Assembly: GCF_000026145.1 (NCBI RefSeq) | Contig: NC_009445.1 | Coordinates: forward strand, 558,001 to 622,000 | Length of the DNA: 64,000 bases | Direction: 5' to 3' | From: Bradyrhizobium sp. ORS 278 | Lineage (GTDB): Bacteria; Pseudomonadota; Alphaproteobacteria; Rhizobiales; Xanthobacteraceae | Shown here: positions 39,233-50,832 of the stretch, in pieces | Layout: each line of letters opens with the position of its first letter | Numbering within the stretch: the first letter of the stretch is position 1 | Made by a program: the position numbers and the translations under genes | Notes under the pieces: generated by a model | The model's input: only the letters and a program-made list of their open reading frames with translations | Database searches by the model: none | What the model was told of the DNA's origin: nothing

Positions 39233-39504
39233 GATGTCGCCTTGTCTCCAGCCAGCATGGCGTCGAGCCTGCCCTCGCGATCGAGCGCATAGAGATCGTC
39301 GCAGCCGCCGATATGGGTCTTGCCGATGAAGATCTGCGGGAAGGTCGAGCCCGGGCCAACGCGATCATACATCTGCTGCCGGACGTTCGGATCCTTGCCC
39401 GCGTCGTATTCGGTGAAAGGGACGTTCTTGCGGGTCAGGAGCGATTTGGCGGCCGTGCAGTAGCCGCACCCCGGACGGGTATAGATTTCGATCGCAGCGG
39501 TCAT
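39229..39504 (-). CDS. grxC: Glutaredoxin 3
   Basis: A 91-residue thioredoxin-fold disulfide reductase using glutathione. Active site CGYC in RPGCGYCTAAKSLL (about 12-15; CPYC in most homologues). The cis-proline loop is GSTFPQIFIGKTHIGGCDDLYALD. First gene of the grxC-nitrilase-DUF1178 unit, which is coupled by 4-base overlaps. The gene ends at 39229 on the minus strand where the nitrilase start lies. Confidence 0.95.
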   Translation of the reverse strand: MTAAIEIYTRPGCGYCTAAKSLLTRKNVPFTEYDAGKDPNVRQQMYDRVGPGSTFPQIFIGKTHIGGCDDLYALDREGRLDAMLAGDKATS

Positions 39505-39534
39505 GTCGCGCTCAGCTGTTGCGGAAGTATCGGA

Positions 39535-40338
39535 TTATATGGGAGCGCGGGGCGCATCGACAACCCGGGCGAAGACCAGCACGCTGACCTCCGCCGCCTT
39601 GGCCCGCAGCAGCGCGCGGGCGCACGCGTCCACTGTCGCGCCGGTGGTCAGCACGTCGTCGACGATGACGACGCGGCGGCCCTGCACGTCGTGCAGGCGG
39701 TCTGAAGATACCTGGAATGCGCCCTGCACATTGCTGGCGCGCTGGGTGCGCGACAGGCCGACCTGCTGTTCAGTGGCGCGGACCCGTCGCAGCGTATCGC
39801 CGCTCATCCGGACGCCGCTCGACCGTGCGATCACCCGCGCCAGCGCGCCCGACTGGTTGTAGCGGCGGGAAAAGCCGCGCCGCCAATGCAGCGGCACGGG
39901 GACCAGGAGATCGGCATCGGCCAGCAGCTCGTGGCCGGCCCGGGTCATCCAGCGCCCCATGATCGGCGCCAGATCGGTGCGGTCCTGATATTTCAGTGCA
40001 TGAACCAGCGTGCTCGCCACGTCGTCATAGCGGACGGCGGCGCGCGCCCGCGCATAGGCCGGCGGAGCGGCGATCGCCTCCATCGAGAGCAATTCGGGAC
40101 CGGGATCGTAGACGAAGGGAATGCCGAGCTTTGGGCAATAAGGCCGCTCGATGAACGACAGCTTGCCCCAGCACGCGGCGCAGACGCCCTCGCCATCGAC
40201 CGGCTCGCGGCAGGCGATGCACAGGGTTGGCAGCGCGATGTCGAGTGTGAGCTTTGCCAGATGGCCGCAGGCGCTGCGCGCGGCGCTGGCCATGACCCGG
40301 AGTTGTCCGAGGCGGATGGGAGCAAGGCTGAGGCTCAT
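39535..40338 (-). CDS. comF: ComF-family phosphoribosyltransferase-like protein
   Basis: 267 residues. An N-terminal zinc ribbon (CIACREPVDGEGVCAACW) and a C-terminal phosphoribosyltransferase domain with VVIVDDVLTTGATVDACA as the PRPP loop. FSRRYNQSGALARVIARSSG is the ComF signature. In naturally competent bacteria ComF assists DNA uptake; in non-competent alphaproteobacteria the role is unclear. It sits 30 bases upstream of grxC, same strand. Confidence 0.93.
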   Translation of the reverse strand: MSLSLAPIRLGQLRVMASAARSACGHLAKLTLDIALPTLCIACREPVDGEGVCAACWGKLSFIERPYCPKLGIPFVYDPGPELLSMEAIAAPPAYARARAAVRYDDVASTLVHALKYQDRTDLAPIMGRWMTRAGHELLADADLLVPVPLHWRRGFSRRYNQSGALARVIARSSGVRMSGDTLRRVRATEQQVGLSRTQRASNVQGAFQVSSDRLHDVQGRRVVIVDDVLTTGATVDACARALLRAKAAEVSVLVFARVVDAPRAPI

Positions 40339-40416
40339 GGGTTGAGGCTAGCCGCGCGGCCGGTCCGGCTCAAGCGGTGCATTGCCCGTTTCCGAGGATC
40401 GGCGTAACCAGCCGCC

Positions 40417-41274
40417 ATGACACAGCCCGCCACCGCTCCCGTTCTGTTCGACCGTTCTCTGCTGGCGCTCAGGCAGCGGCGCGCGTCGAGGTCGCCGGAG
40501 ACCTTCCTGCTCGAGCGCGTCGCCGAGGACCTCGCCGACCGTCTCGCCGCGGTGAACCGGTCTTTCCAATCGGCCGCCGACATCTGGACGCCGGGCAATG
40601 GCCTGACGCCTGATCTGAGCGGACAGGTTGCGCAGTTCGCGCATATCGCTTCACCCGATACGGCCAACGAGATGCTGCCGTTGCAGCCGCAATCGCTCGA
40701 TCTCGCGGTCTCGGCGCTGGCGTTCCAGTTCGTCAACGATCTCCCAGGCTTGCTGGTGCAAATCCGCCGCGCCCTGCGGCCCGATGGTCTGTTGCTCGCC
40801 GCCATGATCGGCGGCGACACGCTGACGGAGCTCCGGCAGAGTTTCGCGGCGGCGGAAGCCGAATGCGAGGGCGGCGTGTCGCCGCGGGTCGCGCCGTTCG
40901 CCGATCTGCGCGACATCGGCGGCCTGCTGCAGCGGGCCGGCTTCGCGTTACCGGTGACGGATGTCGACCGCGTCGTGGTGCGCTACGCCAGCGCCTTCGG
41001 GCTGATGCAGGATCTCCGCCGCATGGGCGCGGCCAATAACCTTGTCGAGCGCCGCCGCACGCCGCTCCGTCGTGCCACGCTGCTGCGCATGGTCGAACTC
41101 TATGCCGAACGCTTCGCCGACCCCGACGGCCGCATCCGCGCCACCTTCGACATCATCTGGATCTCGGGCTGGGCGCCCCATGAAAGCCAGCAGAAGCCGC
41201 TGAAGCCAGGCTCGGCGACGGCGAGCCTGGAGGCGGCGGTGAGGCGCGCGCCAGGCGCAGGGCGCGATGAGTAA
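40417..41274 (+). CDS. SAM-dependent methyltransferase, NDUFAF5/BioC-like
   Basis: 285 residues. The family signature VLFDRSLLALRQRRASRSPETFLLERVAEDLADRL is of the NDUFAF5 (C20orf7) type that modifies a complex I subunit in mitochondria. LAVSALAFQFVNDLPGLLVQIRRALRPDGLLLAAMIGGDTLTELRQSFAAAE is the motif IV-V region. The usual glycine-rich motif I is not evident in residues 50-75 (QSAADIWTPGNGLTPDLS), so AdoMet binding may be impaired. Divergent from comF. Confidence 0.85.
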   Translation: MTQPATAPVLFDRSLLALRQRRASRSPETFLLERVAEDLADRLAAVNRSFQSAADIWTPGNGLTPDLSGQVAQFAHIASPDTANEMLPLQPQSLDLAVSALAFQFVNDLPGLLVQIRRALRPDGLLLAAMIGGDTLTELRQSFAAAEAECEGGVSPRVAPFADLRDIGGLLQRAGFALPVTDVDRVVVRYASAFGLMQDLRRMGAANNLVERRRTPLRRATLLRMVELYAERFADPDGRIRATFDIIWISGWAPHESQQKPLKPGSATASLEAAVRRAPGAGRDE

Positions 41275-41281
41275 CACCACT

Positions 41282-41398
41282 CGTCATCGCCGGGCTTGAC
41301 CCGGCGATCCATCGCTCTTGGAAGAGGATGGATGCGCGGGCCTTCGCCGCGCCGAAGGGGCTACGGCCCCGCAGGCGGGTCAAGCCCGCGCATGACGA
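41282..41398. repeat. Inverted pair of palindromes
   Basis: cgtcatcgccgggcttgacc... (41282-41313) faces gcgggtcaagcccgcgcatg... (41375-41398). A relative of the pair at 60565-60656, and another variant of the genome's intergenic palindromes. Confidence 0.75.
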
Positions 41399-41421
41399 GG
41401 CGGGGCGTGACGCCCCCGGCC

Positions 41422-41832
41422 TCACATCAATAGATCGATCAAATGCGGCAGCAGCGGAATGTCCGCCGGCGGCATCGGGTAGTCGCGCAGCTTGTTCGGT
41501 CGCACCCAGGCCAATTTCTGGCCCTCGCGCGCGGTCACCACGCCTTCCCAGCGCCGGCAGATGTAAAGCGGCATCAGCAGGTGGAACGTCTCATAGGCGT
41601 GACTGGCGAAGGTCAGCGGCGCCAGGCAGGTCTCGCGCACGGTGATGCCGAGCTCCTCGTCGAGCTCGCGGATCAGGCTGGCCTCCGGACGCTCGCCCGG
41701 TTCGAGCTTGCCGCCAGGAAATTCCCACAAGCCGGCGAGCGTCTTGCCGGGCGGCCGCTGCGCCAGCAGCACGCGATTGTCGGTGTCGACCAGAGCGCAG
41801 GCGACGACGAGCGTGAGTTTGAAATCGGTCAT
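41422..41832 (-). CDS. mutT: 8-oxo-dGTP diphosphatase (MutT/Nudix)
   Basis: A 136-residue Nudix hydrolase that removes oxidised dGTP from the nucleotide pool. Nudix box: GGKLEPGE...REL.EELGI, with all catalytic Glu residues (residues about 39-61). LLAQRPPGKTLAGLWEFPGG is the MutT start of the box. The C-terminus WVRPNKLRDYPMPPADIPLL is typical of alphaproteobacterial MutT. Confidence 0.94.
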   Translation of the reverse strand: MTDFKLTLVVACALVDTDNRVLLAQRPPGKTLAGLWEFPGGKLEPGERPEASLIRELDEELGITVRETCLAPLTFASHAYETFHLLMPLYICRRWEGVVTAREGQKLAWVRPNKLRDYPMPPADIPLLPHLIDLLM

Positions 41833-41900
41833 CTGATGCAGTCGGGCGGGAAGGGCGGTTTACTCAGCGTTAACCCATTCGTGCCCGCGCCGCAAACATG

Positions 41901-41930
41901 GTGGAACTCAATGGAACCTTATGGAACCCG
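41901..41930 (+). repeat. Three TGGAAC iterons with 10-bp phasing
   Basis: gtggaactca, atggaacctt and atggaacccg are three successive 10-mers sharing TGGAAC. The period equals about one helical turn, as in protein-binding iterons. It lies 66 bases upstream of the first von Willebrand A gene and might be its regulator site. It does not fit an ECF -35 with a proper -10 partner. Confidence 0.5.
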
Positions 41931-41995
41931 ATCAATCTGTCTTTAACGGGAACCCTTGTCTCTGGCGGTTCAATTCTCTTGAGGACCCCGCTCGC

Positions 41996-43252
41996 ATGGA
42001 CCGGCTGCTACGCTACCTCCGCAAGTTCGGACACGACCAGCGCGGCAACATTGCCGTCCTCTTTGCAATCGCTTGCGTGCCCGTTCTGGCGTTCGTCGGA
42101 GCCGGGATCGACTATTCGATGGCCAACAAGCTCAGGACCAAGCTGCAAATGGCGATCGATGAGGCCGTGCTCGCGGGCGTCGCCGCCGGCAAGGCCGCAC
42201 TCGATTCGGGGGCAACGCAGGCCGCGGCCATTGCCATGGCCCAGGCGGCATCCTCCTCCTACTTCACCGGCAATACGGCGAAAATCGACGCCACCCCGAC
42301 CATCAACTTCACGACCATGGGCCGCACCCTGTCCGGGACGGGATCTGCGACCAGCGTGATGAACACGTCCTTCATGCGACTGGTCGGCTTTCCGACCATG
42401 ACCCTGAACGCCAGCTCCGCCTCGTCGGCGACGATGCAGCCTTATCTGAACGTCTATCTTCTGGTCGACATCTCGTCGTCGATGCTGCTGCCCGCAACGC
42501 AAGCCGGCATCACCCAGATGAGAAACGGCACGGGCTGCGCGCTGGCCTGCCACGAGACGACGAACGGAACAGACTCGTACAGCTACGCGCTGAAGAACAA
42601 CGTGCTGCTTCGCTATCAGGTGGTCAATCAGGGCGTGCAGAATCTCTTGACCTATCTGAACAGCAGCGCGGTCTACAAGAATTACGTCAAGGTAGGCCTG
42701 TGGTCGTTCGACAATCAGCTCACGCAGCTGTCCTCGCTGACGTCCAGCTTCTCCTCGGTTGCAGCCAACTTTCCGGCGCCGGGTCTCGCCTACAACGACG
42801 CCGCGGCAGCCACGCCGTTCGACAGCCTGATCGGGAGCTTTGTCTCCAGCGTCGGGACGGCTGGCGATGGCAGCACGTCGGCCACTCCGCAGAAGCTGGT
42901 GATCATTGCCACTGACGGCGTCAACGATCCGACCAGGGCCTGGACCTCGCAGACCTCGCTGCGGTCGCAGGTGCGGGTGTTCAACACGGCCTTCTGCAAC
43001 ACGTTCAAGAGCAACGGCGTGACGGTCGCAATCATCAACACCCCTTATTATCCGATGACGTGGGATTGGGGGTACAACGCGACTCTCGGCCAGCCCGGCA
43101 GCCTTGGTGGCGCCACGCGCGTCGATGATATCCCGATCGCGCTGAAATCTTGCGCCGGCAGCAACTTCATCATCGCCTCCGATGTCGCCACCATTCAGAA
43201 CGCGTTCACGACCCTGTTCAACAAGGCCTCGCCGGTCCGGCTGACCAATTGA
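41996..43252 (+). CDS. TadE/TadG-like protein with von Willebrand A domain (1)
   Basis: About 418 residues. A short cytoplasmic N-terminus and one membrane helix (DQRGNIAVLFAIACVPVLAFVGAGIDYS) form the TadE/TadG-type anchor with the conserved RGN motif. A von Willebrand A-type domain follows from about residue 150, with MIDAS motif DISSS at about 158 and a second metal position near IIATDGVND. Cys pairs (CALACHE) suggest disulfides outside the membrane. Such proteins accompany Flp/Tad pili and adhesion systems. It is tandem with a paralog at 43425. I start at the ATG at 41996; the frame reaches back to 41921. Confidence 0.88.
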   Translation: MDRLLRYLRKFGHDQRGNIAVLFAIACVPVLAFVGAGIDYSMANKLRTKLQMAIDEAVLAGVAAGKAALDSGATQAAAIAMAQAASSSYFTGNTAKIDATPTINFTTMGRTLSGTGSATSVMNTSFMRLVGFPTMTLNASSASSATMQPYLNVYLLVDISSSMLLPATQAGITQMRNGTGCALACHETTNGTDSYSYALKNNVLLRYQVVNQGVQNLLTYLNSSAVYKNYVKVGLWSFDNQLTQLSSLTSSFSSVAANFPAPGLAYNDAAAATPFDSLIGSFVSSVGTAGDGSTSATPQKLVIIATDGVNDPTRAWTSQTSLRSQVRVFNTAFCNTFKSNGVTVAIINTPYYPMTWDWGYNATLGQPGSLGGATRVDDIPIALKSCAGSNFIIASDVATIQNAFTTLFNKASPVRLTN

Positions 43253-43324
43253 CGGGTTCGTCCCCGGCGCCCGCCGCGGTCGAGGGTCTGCTGATATTTA
43301 CGCGCGCTTAACCGAGCGCCACGT

Positions 43325-43346
43325 CGGTCCGTGTTTCCACGGACCG
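43325..43346 (+). terminator. Hairpin between the two vWA genes
   Basis: CGGTCCGTG (43325-43333) and CACGGACCG (43338-43346) form a perfect 9-bp stem with a TTTC loop. No T-run follows, so it may be a weak or Rho-assisted terminator or an mRNA stabiliser. The gap 43253-43424 also supplies the leader of the second gene. Confidence 0.5.
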
Positions 43347-43424
43347 GATAAGCGAAGCTTAATGGCTCGCGCTGCATTTTTGGCCACTTGCGGCAGTGCT
43401 TTAACCGCCCGTTAGGCTTCGTCC

Positions 43425-44753
43425 ATGCGCAGCTTGTCTCTCCTCCTTTCCCGTTTCCGTCGCAATGCCGGCGGCAATGTCGCCGTGACCTTTGCGATCG
43501 TCTGCGTCCCCGTGATCACGGCGGTCGGCTGCGGCGTGGACTACAGCCGCACCAATCAGATGCGCGCCAAGCTGCAGGCGGCGGTGGACGCCGCCTCGGT
43601 CGGGGCGGTGTCGCGGACCTCGCCGGCGTTCATCGCCGCCGGAGCGATGACGACGGATGGCGTCATCGCCGCCGGAAACGACGATGCGCGGAAGATCTTC
43701 AACGGCAACATGTCCGGCACCACGGGCTATACGCTGGACAGCCTGACGCCGGAGGTGAAGAAGACCGGCTCGGTGCTCACCGCCACGGTCTCGTTCTCGG
43801 CGACGGTGCCGACGCTCTTCATGAGCATCGTCGGATACAAGACGATGTCGCTGCAGGGATCGTCGACGGCAAAGGCTTCGATGCCGAAATACATCGATTT
43901 CTATTTGCTGCTGGACAATTCGCCATCGATGGGCGTGGCGGCCACGCCCGCCGACGTCACCAAGATGGTCAGTGCGACGTCGGACAAATGCGCCTTCGCC
44001 TGCCACGACTACAACGACGCCAACAACTACTACAATCTGGCCAAGACGCTCGGGGTCACCACCCGTATTGACGTGCTGCGCAGCGCCACGCAGCAACTGA
44101 TGGACACCGCGCAGCAGACGCAGACCTACTCGAACCAGTTCCGCATGGCGATCTATGATTTCGGCGCGTCGTCGAAGACGATCGGATTGCGCGCGCTGTT
44201 CGCGCTGTCGTCGAGCCTGACCAGCGCCAAGAGCGCCGCCGGAAACATCGACCTGATGGGCGTCTACGGCAACAATGATTCGTTCACGGCCGACAAGGAC
44301 ACGCCGTACACGACCGCTCTTCCGGCCATCAACAACGAGATTGCGACCCCGGGAGACGGCACCTCGGGCTCGCCGCTGAAATATCTGTTCTTCGTCTCCG
44401 ACGGCGTCGCCGACGAGAGCAATGCCGCCTGCCTGAAGCCGAAGGCCAGCGGCAACCGCTGCCAGTCGCCGATCAATCCGGCGTTGTGCACGGCGCTGAA
44501 GAACCGCGGGATCAAGATCGCCGTGCTCTACACGACTTATCTGCAGCTGCCGACCAACAGCTGGTACATGAGCTGGATCGACCCCTTCAACAAGGGGCCG
44601 TTCGGACCATCGCCGAACAGCGAGATCGCGCAGAACATGCAGGCCTGCGCGTCGGACGGCTTCTACTTCGAGGTCTCGCCGACGCAAGGCATCGCGGACG
44701 CGATGAATGCGCTGTTCAAGAAGGCCGTGGCGGACGCGCGTATTGCCGGTTGA
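43425..44753 (+). CDS. TadE/TadG-like protein with von Willebrand A domain (2)
   Basis: 442 residues, a paralog of the preceding gene: the same anchor (NAGGNVAVTFAIVCVPVITAVGCGVDYS) and vWA fold. The MIDAS reads DNSPS at 164-168, and LFFVSDGVADE gives the second metal region. CAFACHDYND matches the CALACHE of its neighbour. It differs in the loop with SGNRCQSP. The duplicated pair suggests interacting or differentially expressed surface adhesion proteins; no Tad/Flp motor or pilin genes are in view. Confidence 0.88.
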   Translation: MRSLSLLLSRFRRNAGGNVAVTFAIVCVPVITAVGCGVDYSRTNQMRAKLQAAVDAASVGAVSRTSPAFIAAGAMTTDGVIAAGNDDARKIFNGNMSGTTGYTLDSLTPEVKKTGSVLTATVSFSATVPTLFMSIVGYKTMSLQGSSTAKASMPKYIDFYLLLDNSPSMGVAATPADVTKMVSATSDKCAFACHDYNDANNYYNLAKTLGVTTRIDVLRSATQQLMDTAQQTQTYSNQFRMAIYDFGASSKTIGLRALFALSSSLTSAKSAAGNIDLMGVYGNNDSFTADKDTPYTTALPAINNEIATPGDGTSGSPLKYLFFVSDGVADESNAACLKPKASGNRCQSPINPALCTALKNRGIKIAVLYTTYLQLPTNSWYMSWIDPFNKGPFGPSPNSEIAQNMQACASDGFYFEVSPTQGIADAMNALFKKAVADARIAG

Positions 44754-44813
44754 TCGCGAGGCGGCCGCTCGAGAGCGCGCAGGCCCTGCGCGCTCCGTCG
44801 CTGGCCGACGGCG

Positions 44814-46055
44814 TCAGGAGCGGTAGTCGCCGTTGATCGCGACATACTCTTTGGTGAGGTCGCAGGTCAGCACGCGGTCGCGGCCCTTGCCCAGCCCAAG
44901 CGCAACCTTGATCTGGATGGTCTGCGCCCTCATGGCCTCCGAGACCTCCTTCTCGTCATAAGACGGATCGCGCGCGCCCTTCGACGCCACGCGGATGCCG
45001 TTGAACGAGATCGACAGCTTGTCGCGATCGGCCGGCTCGCCGGCTTTGCCGACCGCCATCACGACGCGGCCCCAATTGGCGTCCTCGCCGGCGATCGCGG
45101 TCTTCACCAGCGGCGAGTTGGCGATCGACATCGCGATCCTGCGCGCCGACTGTTTGGTCTTGGCGCCCTCGACGATGATCTCGACCAGCTTGCGCGCGCC
45201 CTCGCCGTCGCGCGCCACCTGCTCGGCGAGATTGGCGAGCACGGCGTTGAACGCCTTCACGAAGGCCTTGGCGGCGGGATCGCTGATCCGGCTGATCTTC
45301 GTCGCGCCTTTGGCCGCGGCGGCGCCGGTGGCGAAGGCGAGCAGCGTGTCCGAGGTCGAGGTGTCGCCATCGATCGTCACGGCGTTGAAGGTGTCCTCGA
45401 CGCCGGCCTTGAGCAGCGCCTGCAGCGCCGGCGCCGTGATCGGCGCATCGGTGAAGATGAAGGACAGCATCGTCGCCATGTCGGGCGCGATCATGCCGGC
45501 GCCCTTGGCCATGCCGTTGATCGTCACCTTGGCCTTGCCGAGCTTGACGGTGGCGGTCGCGACCTTGGGGAAGGTGTCGGTGGTCATGATGGCGCGCGCC
45601 GCGCCCATCCAGTCCTCCGGCGCGGCGGTGCCGGCGAGGCCTTCGAGCACGCCGTCGAACTTGGTGGCGTCGAGCGGCTCGCCGATCACGCCGGTCGAGG
45701 CCAGGAAGATCTCGTCCTGCTTGCAGCCGACCGCCTTGGCGGCGATCGACGCCGTCAGCGCCGTCGACTGCTTGCCGGTCTTGCCGGTGAAGGCGTTGGC
45801 GTTGCCGGAATTGACGACCAGCGCGCGCGCCTTGCCGCCCTTCAGCTTGGCGCGGCACCATTCGACCGGGGCCGAGGGGCATTTCGACTTGGTGAACACG
45901 CCGGCGACGGTGGTGCCGGGATCGAGCAGCGCCAGCAGCACGTCGGTGCGGTTCTTGTAGCGGATGCCGGCCGCGGCGGTCGCGAGCCTCACGCCGGCGA
46001 GCGCCGGCATGTCGGGGACGTCGGTCGGGGCGAGCGGGGAGACGGCAGAGGACAT
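44814..46055 (-). CDS. argJ: Bifunctional glutamate N-acetyltransferase/ornithine acetyltransferase
   Basis: 413 residues. Makes N-acetylglutamate and recycles the acetyl group from N-acetylornithine in arginine synthesis. The precursor self-cleaves before the Thr of the [14 protein letters not shown] segment, giving alpha and beta chains. Other family marks are [33 protein letters not shown] near the start and [18 protein letters not shown] after the cleavage site. Two upstream ATG or GTG starts are possible; 46055 is used. Confidence 0.96.
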   Translation of the reverse strand: MSSAVSPLAPTDVPDMPALAGVRLATAAAGIRYKNRTDVLLALLDPGTTVAGVFTKSKCPSAPVEWCRAKLKGGKARALVVNSGNANAFTGKTGKQSTALTASIAAKAVGCKQDEIFLASTGVIGEPLDATKFDGVLEGLAGTAAPEDWMGAARAIMTTDTFPKVATATVKLGKAKVTINGMAKGAGMIAPDMATMLSFIFTDAPITAPALQALLKAGVEDTFNAVTIDGDTSTSDTLLAFATGAAAAKGATKISRISDPAAKAFVKAFNAVLANLAEQVARDGEGARKLVEIIVEGAKTKQSARRIAMSIANSPLVKTAIAGEDANWGRVVMAVGKAGEPADRDKLSISFNGIRVASKGARDPSYDEKEVSEAMRAQTIQIKVALGLGKGRDRVLTCDLTKEYVAINGDYRS

Positions 46056-46140
46056 CGGAGTAGCTTCCGGCAGGATGGCGGGAAGCGCTCTGTATCATCC
46101 TCATCAAGCTTGTGGGAGGGGATGTGCCCTCACACTCAGT

Positions 46141-46262
46141 CGTCATCCCCGCGAAAGCGGGGATCCATAACCACAGGGTGAAGTGACGATCCGCGGTACC
46201 GGCCGCGTGCCCATTTCCAACATCACGCGGTATGGGTCCCGGCTCAAGGCCGGGACGACACC
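46141..46262. repeat. Inverted pair of REP-type palindromes
   Basis: cgtcatccccgcgaaagcgg...cataaccac (46141-46174) faces cgcggtatgggtcccggctc... (46228-46262), occupying the argJ-ppiC gap. The first unit is nearly identical to the one at 29179. Confidence 0.85.
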
Positions 46263-46329
46263 TTTTGTGACGCGGCGGTTAAGGCAATCTAACAAATCAG
46301 TGACGAGTCGCCGCGCAGAAGCTAACCGC

Positions 46330-47229
46330 TTACTTCTTCGCCGGCTCGGCCGGCTTCGCGTCCGCCGGCTTGGCGGCGTCGGCGGCCGGCTTGTCCAGGC
46401 GCTCGATCTTGGCCGCCTCGCGCAGCTTGCCGACGTAATCGGCCTGGGCCTTGCGGGTGACGTAGGTCTCGATCTGGCTCTTGACCTGCTCGAACTCCGG
46501 CGGCTTGCGGTTGCGCTTCTCTTCGACCTTGATGATGTGCCAGCCGAACTGGGTCTTCACCGGATCCGAGATCTTGCCCGGCTCCATGCTGAACGCCACG
46601 TTGGCGAATTCCGGCACCATCTGCTCCTTGGTGAAGAAGCCCAGGTCGCCGCCATCCGACGCGCCGGGGTCCTTGGATTTCTTCTTGGCGAGCTCGGCGA
46701 AATCGGCGCCCTTGGCCAGTTCGGCCTTGACGGCCTTGGCCTCGTCCTCGGTCTCGACGAGGATGTGGCGCGCATGCACCTCCTGCTCGCCGCCGATCTG
46801 CTTGGAGGCCTCCTCATAGACCTTCTTCATCGCGTCCGGCGTGGTCGCGGCCTTGCCCTCGCTGGCGAGCAGGCTGTCCATCAGCAGGCGGTTGCGGGTG
46901 AAAGCGAGGCGCTTCTTGAAGTCCTCGCTTTCGGCGACCTTCTTGTCCTCGGCCGCCTTCGACACGAGCTTCATGTCGATCAGGAACGACAGCACGTTCT
47001 CGTCCTTGGTCGCCGGGTCCATCTGGGCGAGGCTCGGACCAAGCTCCTCCTCCGCGAGCGCGACGTCGCTCTTGCGGATTTCGGCACCGTTCACCTTGGC
47101 CAGCACCGGGTTGGCATCGTCGGCGGCGCGCGCGGGGGCGACCAGCAGGGACAATGCGAGACTGCCGGCAAGAGCGGTGGCAAGGCCGAAGTGCAGGCCG
47201 GTTTTCGTAACCGGGAACGACGTGGTCAT
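46330..47229 (-). CDS. Periplasmic parvulin-type peptidyl-prolyl isomerase
   Basis: 299 residues. A signal peptide (hydrophobic ALAGSLALSLLVAPARA, cleavage near residue 36) leads to a SurA/PpiC-like chaperone region (about 40-140) and a parvulin domain (about 145-245): QEVHARHILVETEDEAKAV, FAELAKKKSKDPGASDGGDLGFFTKEQMVPEFANVAFSM, and FGWHIIKVEEKR. It assists folding of exported proteins. The tail is AKPADAKPAEPAKK. It is divergent from secA, so export and folding functions are neighbours. Confidence 0.93.
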   Translation of the reverse strand: MTTSFPVTKTGLHFGLATALAGSLALSLLVAPARAADDANPVLAKVNGAEIRKSDVALAEEELGPSLAQMDPATKDENVLSFLIDMKLVSKAAEDKKVAESEDFKKRLAFTRNRLLMDSLLASEGKAATTPDAMKKVYEEASKQIGGEQEVHARHILVETEDEAKAVKAELAKGADFAELAKKKSKDPGASDGGDLGFFTKEQMVPEFANVAFSMEPGKISDPVKTQFGWHIIKVEEKRNRKPPEFEQVKSQIETYVTRKAQADYVGKLREAAKIERLDKPAADAAKPADAKPAEPAKK

Positions 47230-47382
47230 GGAAAATCCTTGGTTTGAAGAGGGGCTCGAGGGGCATTACCTCTGGGCGGCCGGGACACTCGCCCAATCGC
47301 GGTGCCTTGGCAACGCGAAAAGTCTGTCAATTTCGTGAAATCGGCGACAGGTTGCGGGCCGATCTCCCGCCGCCGGGCGCCG

Positions 47383-47411
47383 TTGACAACGTTCCCCCCC
47401 AGCCATATCTC
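47383..47411 (+). promoter_or_regulatory. Candidate sigma-70 promoter for secA
   Basis: TTGACA (47383-47388) and TATCTC (47406-47411) are spaced by 17 bases, a good match to the housekeeping consensus. The start codon of secA lies about 210 bases downstream, giving a long leader. The other 300 bases of the gap show no gene; further inner TTGACC-like boxes lack a -10. Confidence 0.5.
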
Positions 47412-47620
47412 TGCCCTGTCGCTCCAAGGCGATAGCGCTTATTTTGCTGCGTTTTTGGCCGTTGACCCCTGGTCTGCTCGTCTCCCGCTCATCTGGCGGC
47501 CGCCGCCCTGGCGCCGAAGTCGAGCTTGGCGCGTGTGCTGCGGTGCATCACGCCGGGAACAGCAAAGCCAAAGCATGAGTTACGGCTGCAACGCAGACCC
47601 ACAAAGGCAGGATTTCAGCA

Positions 47621-50473
<2,853 letters not shown>

Positions 50474-50580
50474 GCGGCGAACCCGGCAGTATCTACATCG
50501 TCATGCGAGCGTCAGCGACGTGTCCGCCGAAGCGTGCCGCAACGACGCTGTTGCACGAGCTGCGCGCCAAAATCACCGCT

Positions 50581-50772
50581 GTCGTCCCTGCGAACGCAGG
50601 GACCCATAACCACAGGATCACGTGACGAAGCAGAGCTGGTCGCTCCAGCCTGCCTCCTCTCGTCCGCCGGTGGTTATGGATCCCCGCGTTCGCGGGGACG
50701 ACACCCTTTGCGGAGCGCGATTCCGGCACACACCGCGCTGTCATCCCGGCGAACGCCGGGATCCGTAACCAT
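50581..50772. repeat. Three REP-type palindromes in alternating orientation
   Basis: gtcgtccctgcgaacgcagg...cataaccac (50581-50613) faces ggtggttatggatccccgcg... (50669-50705), and a third unit, ctgtcatcccggcgaacgcc... (50739-50772), points the first way again. The 359-base secA/glycosidase gap is essentially all repeat. Confidence 0.88.
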
Positions 50773-50832
50773 CCGCCTGAGTGTCGAGCGCGGTGACCGC
50801 TCCAGCCTGTCGCGCCACATCCCTGTTGAAGG

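Noticed and set aside
41901..41953. EcfG (general stress) promoter with GGAAC -35
   Set aside because: No GTT-type -10 at 16-17 bases from any of the GGAAC copies; only a 13-base spaced GGTT for the last copy.
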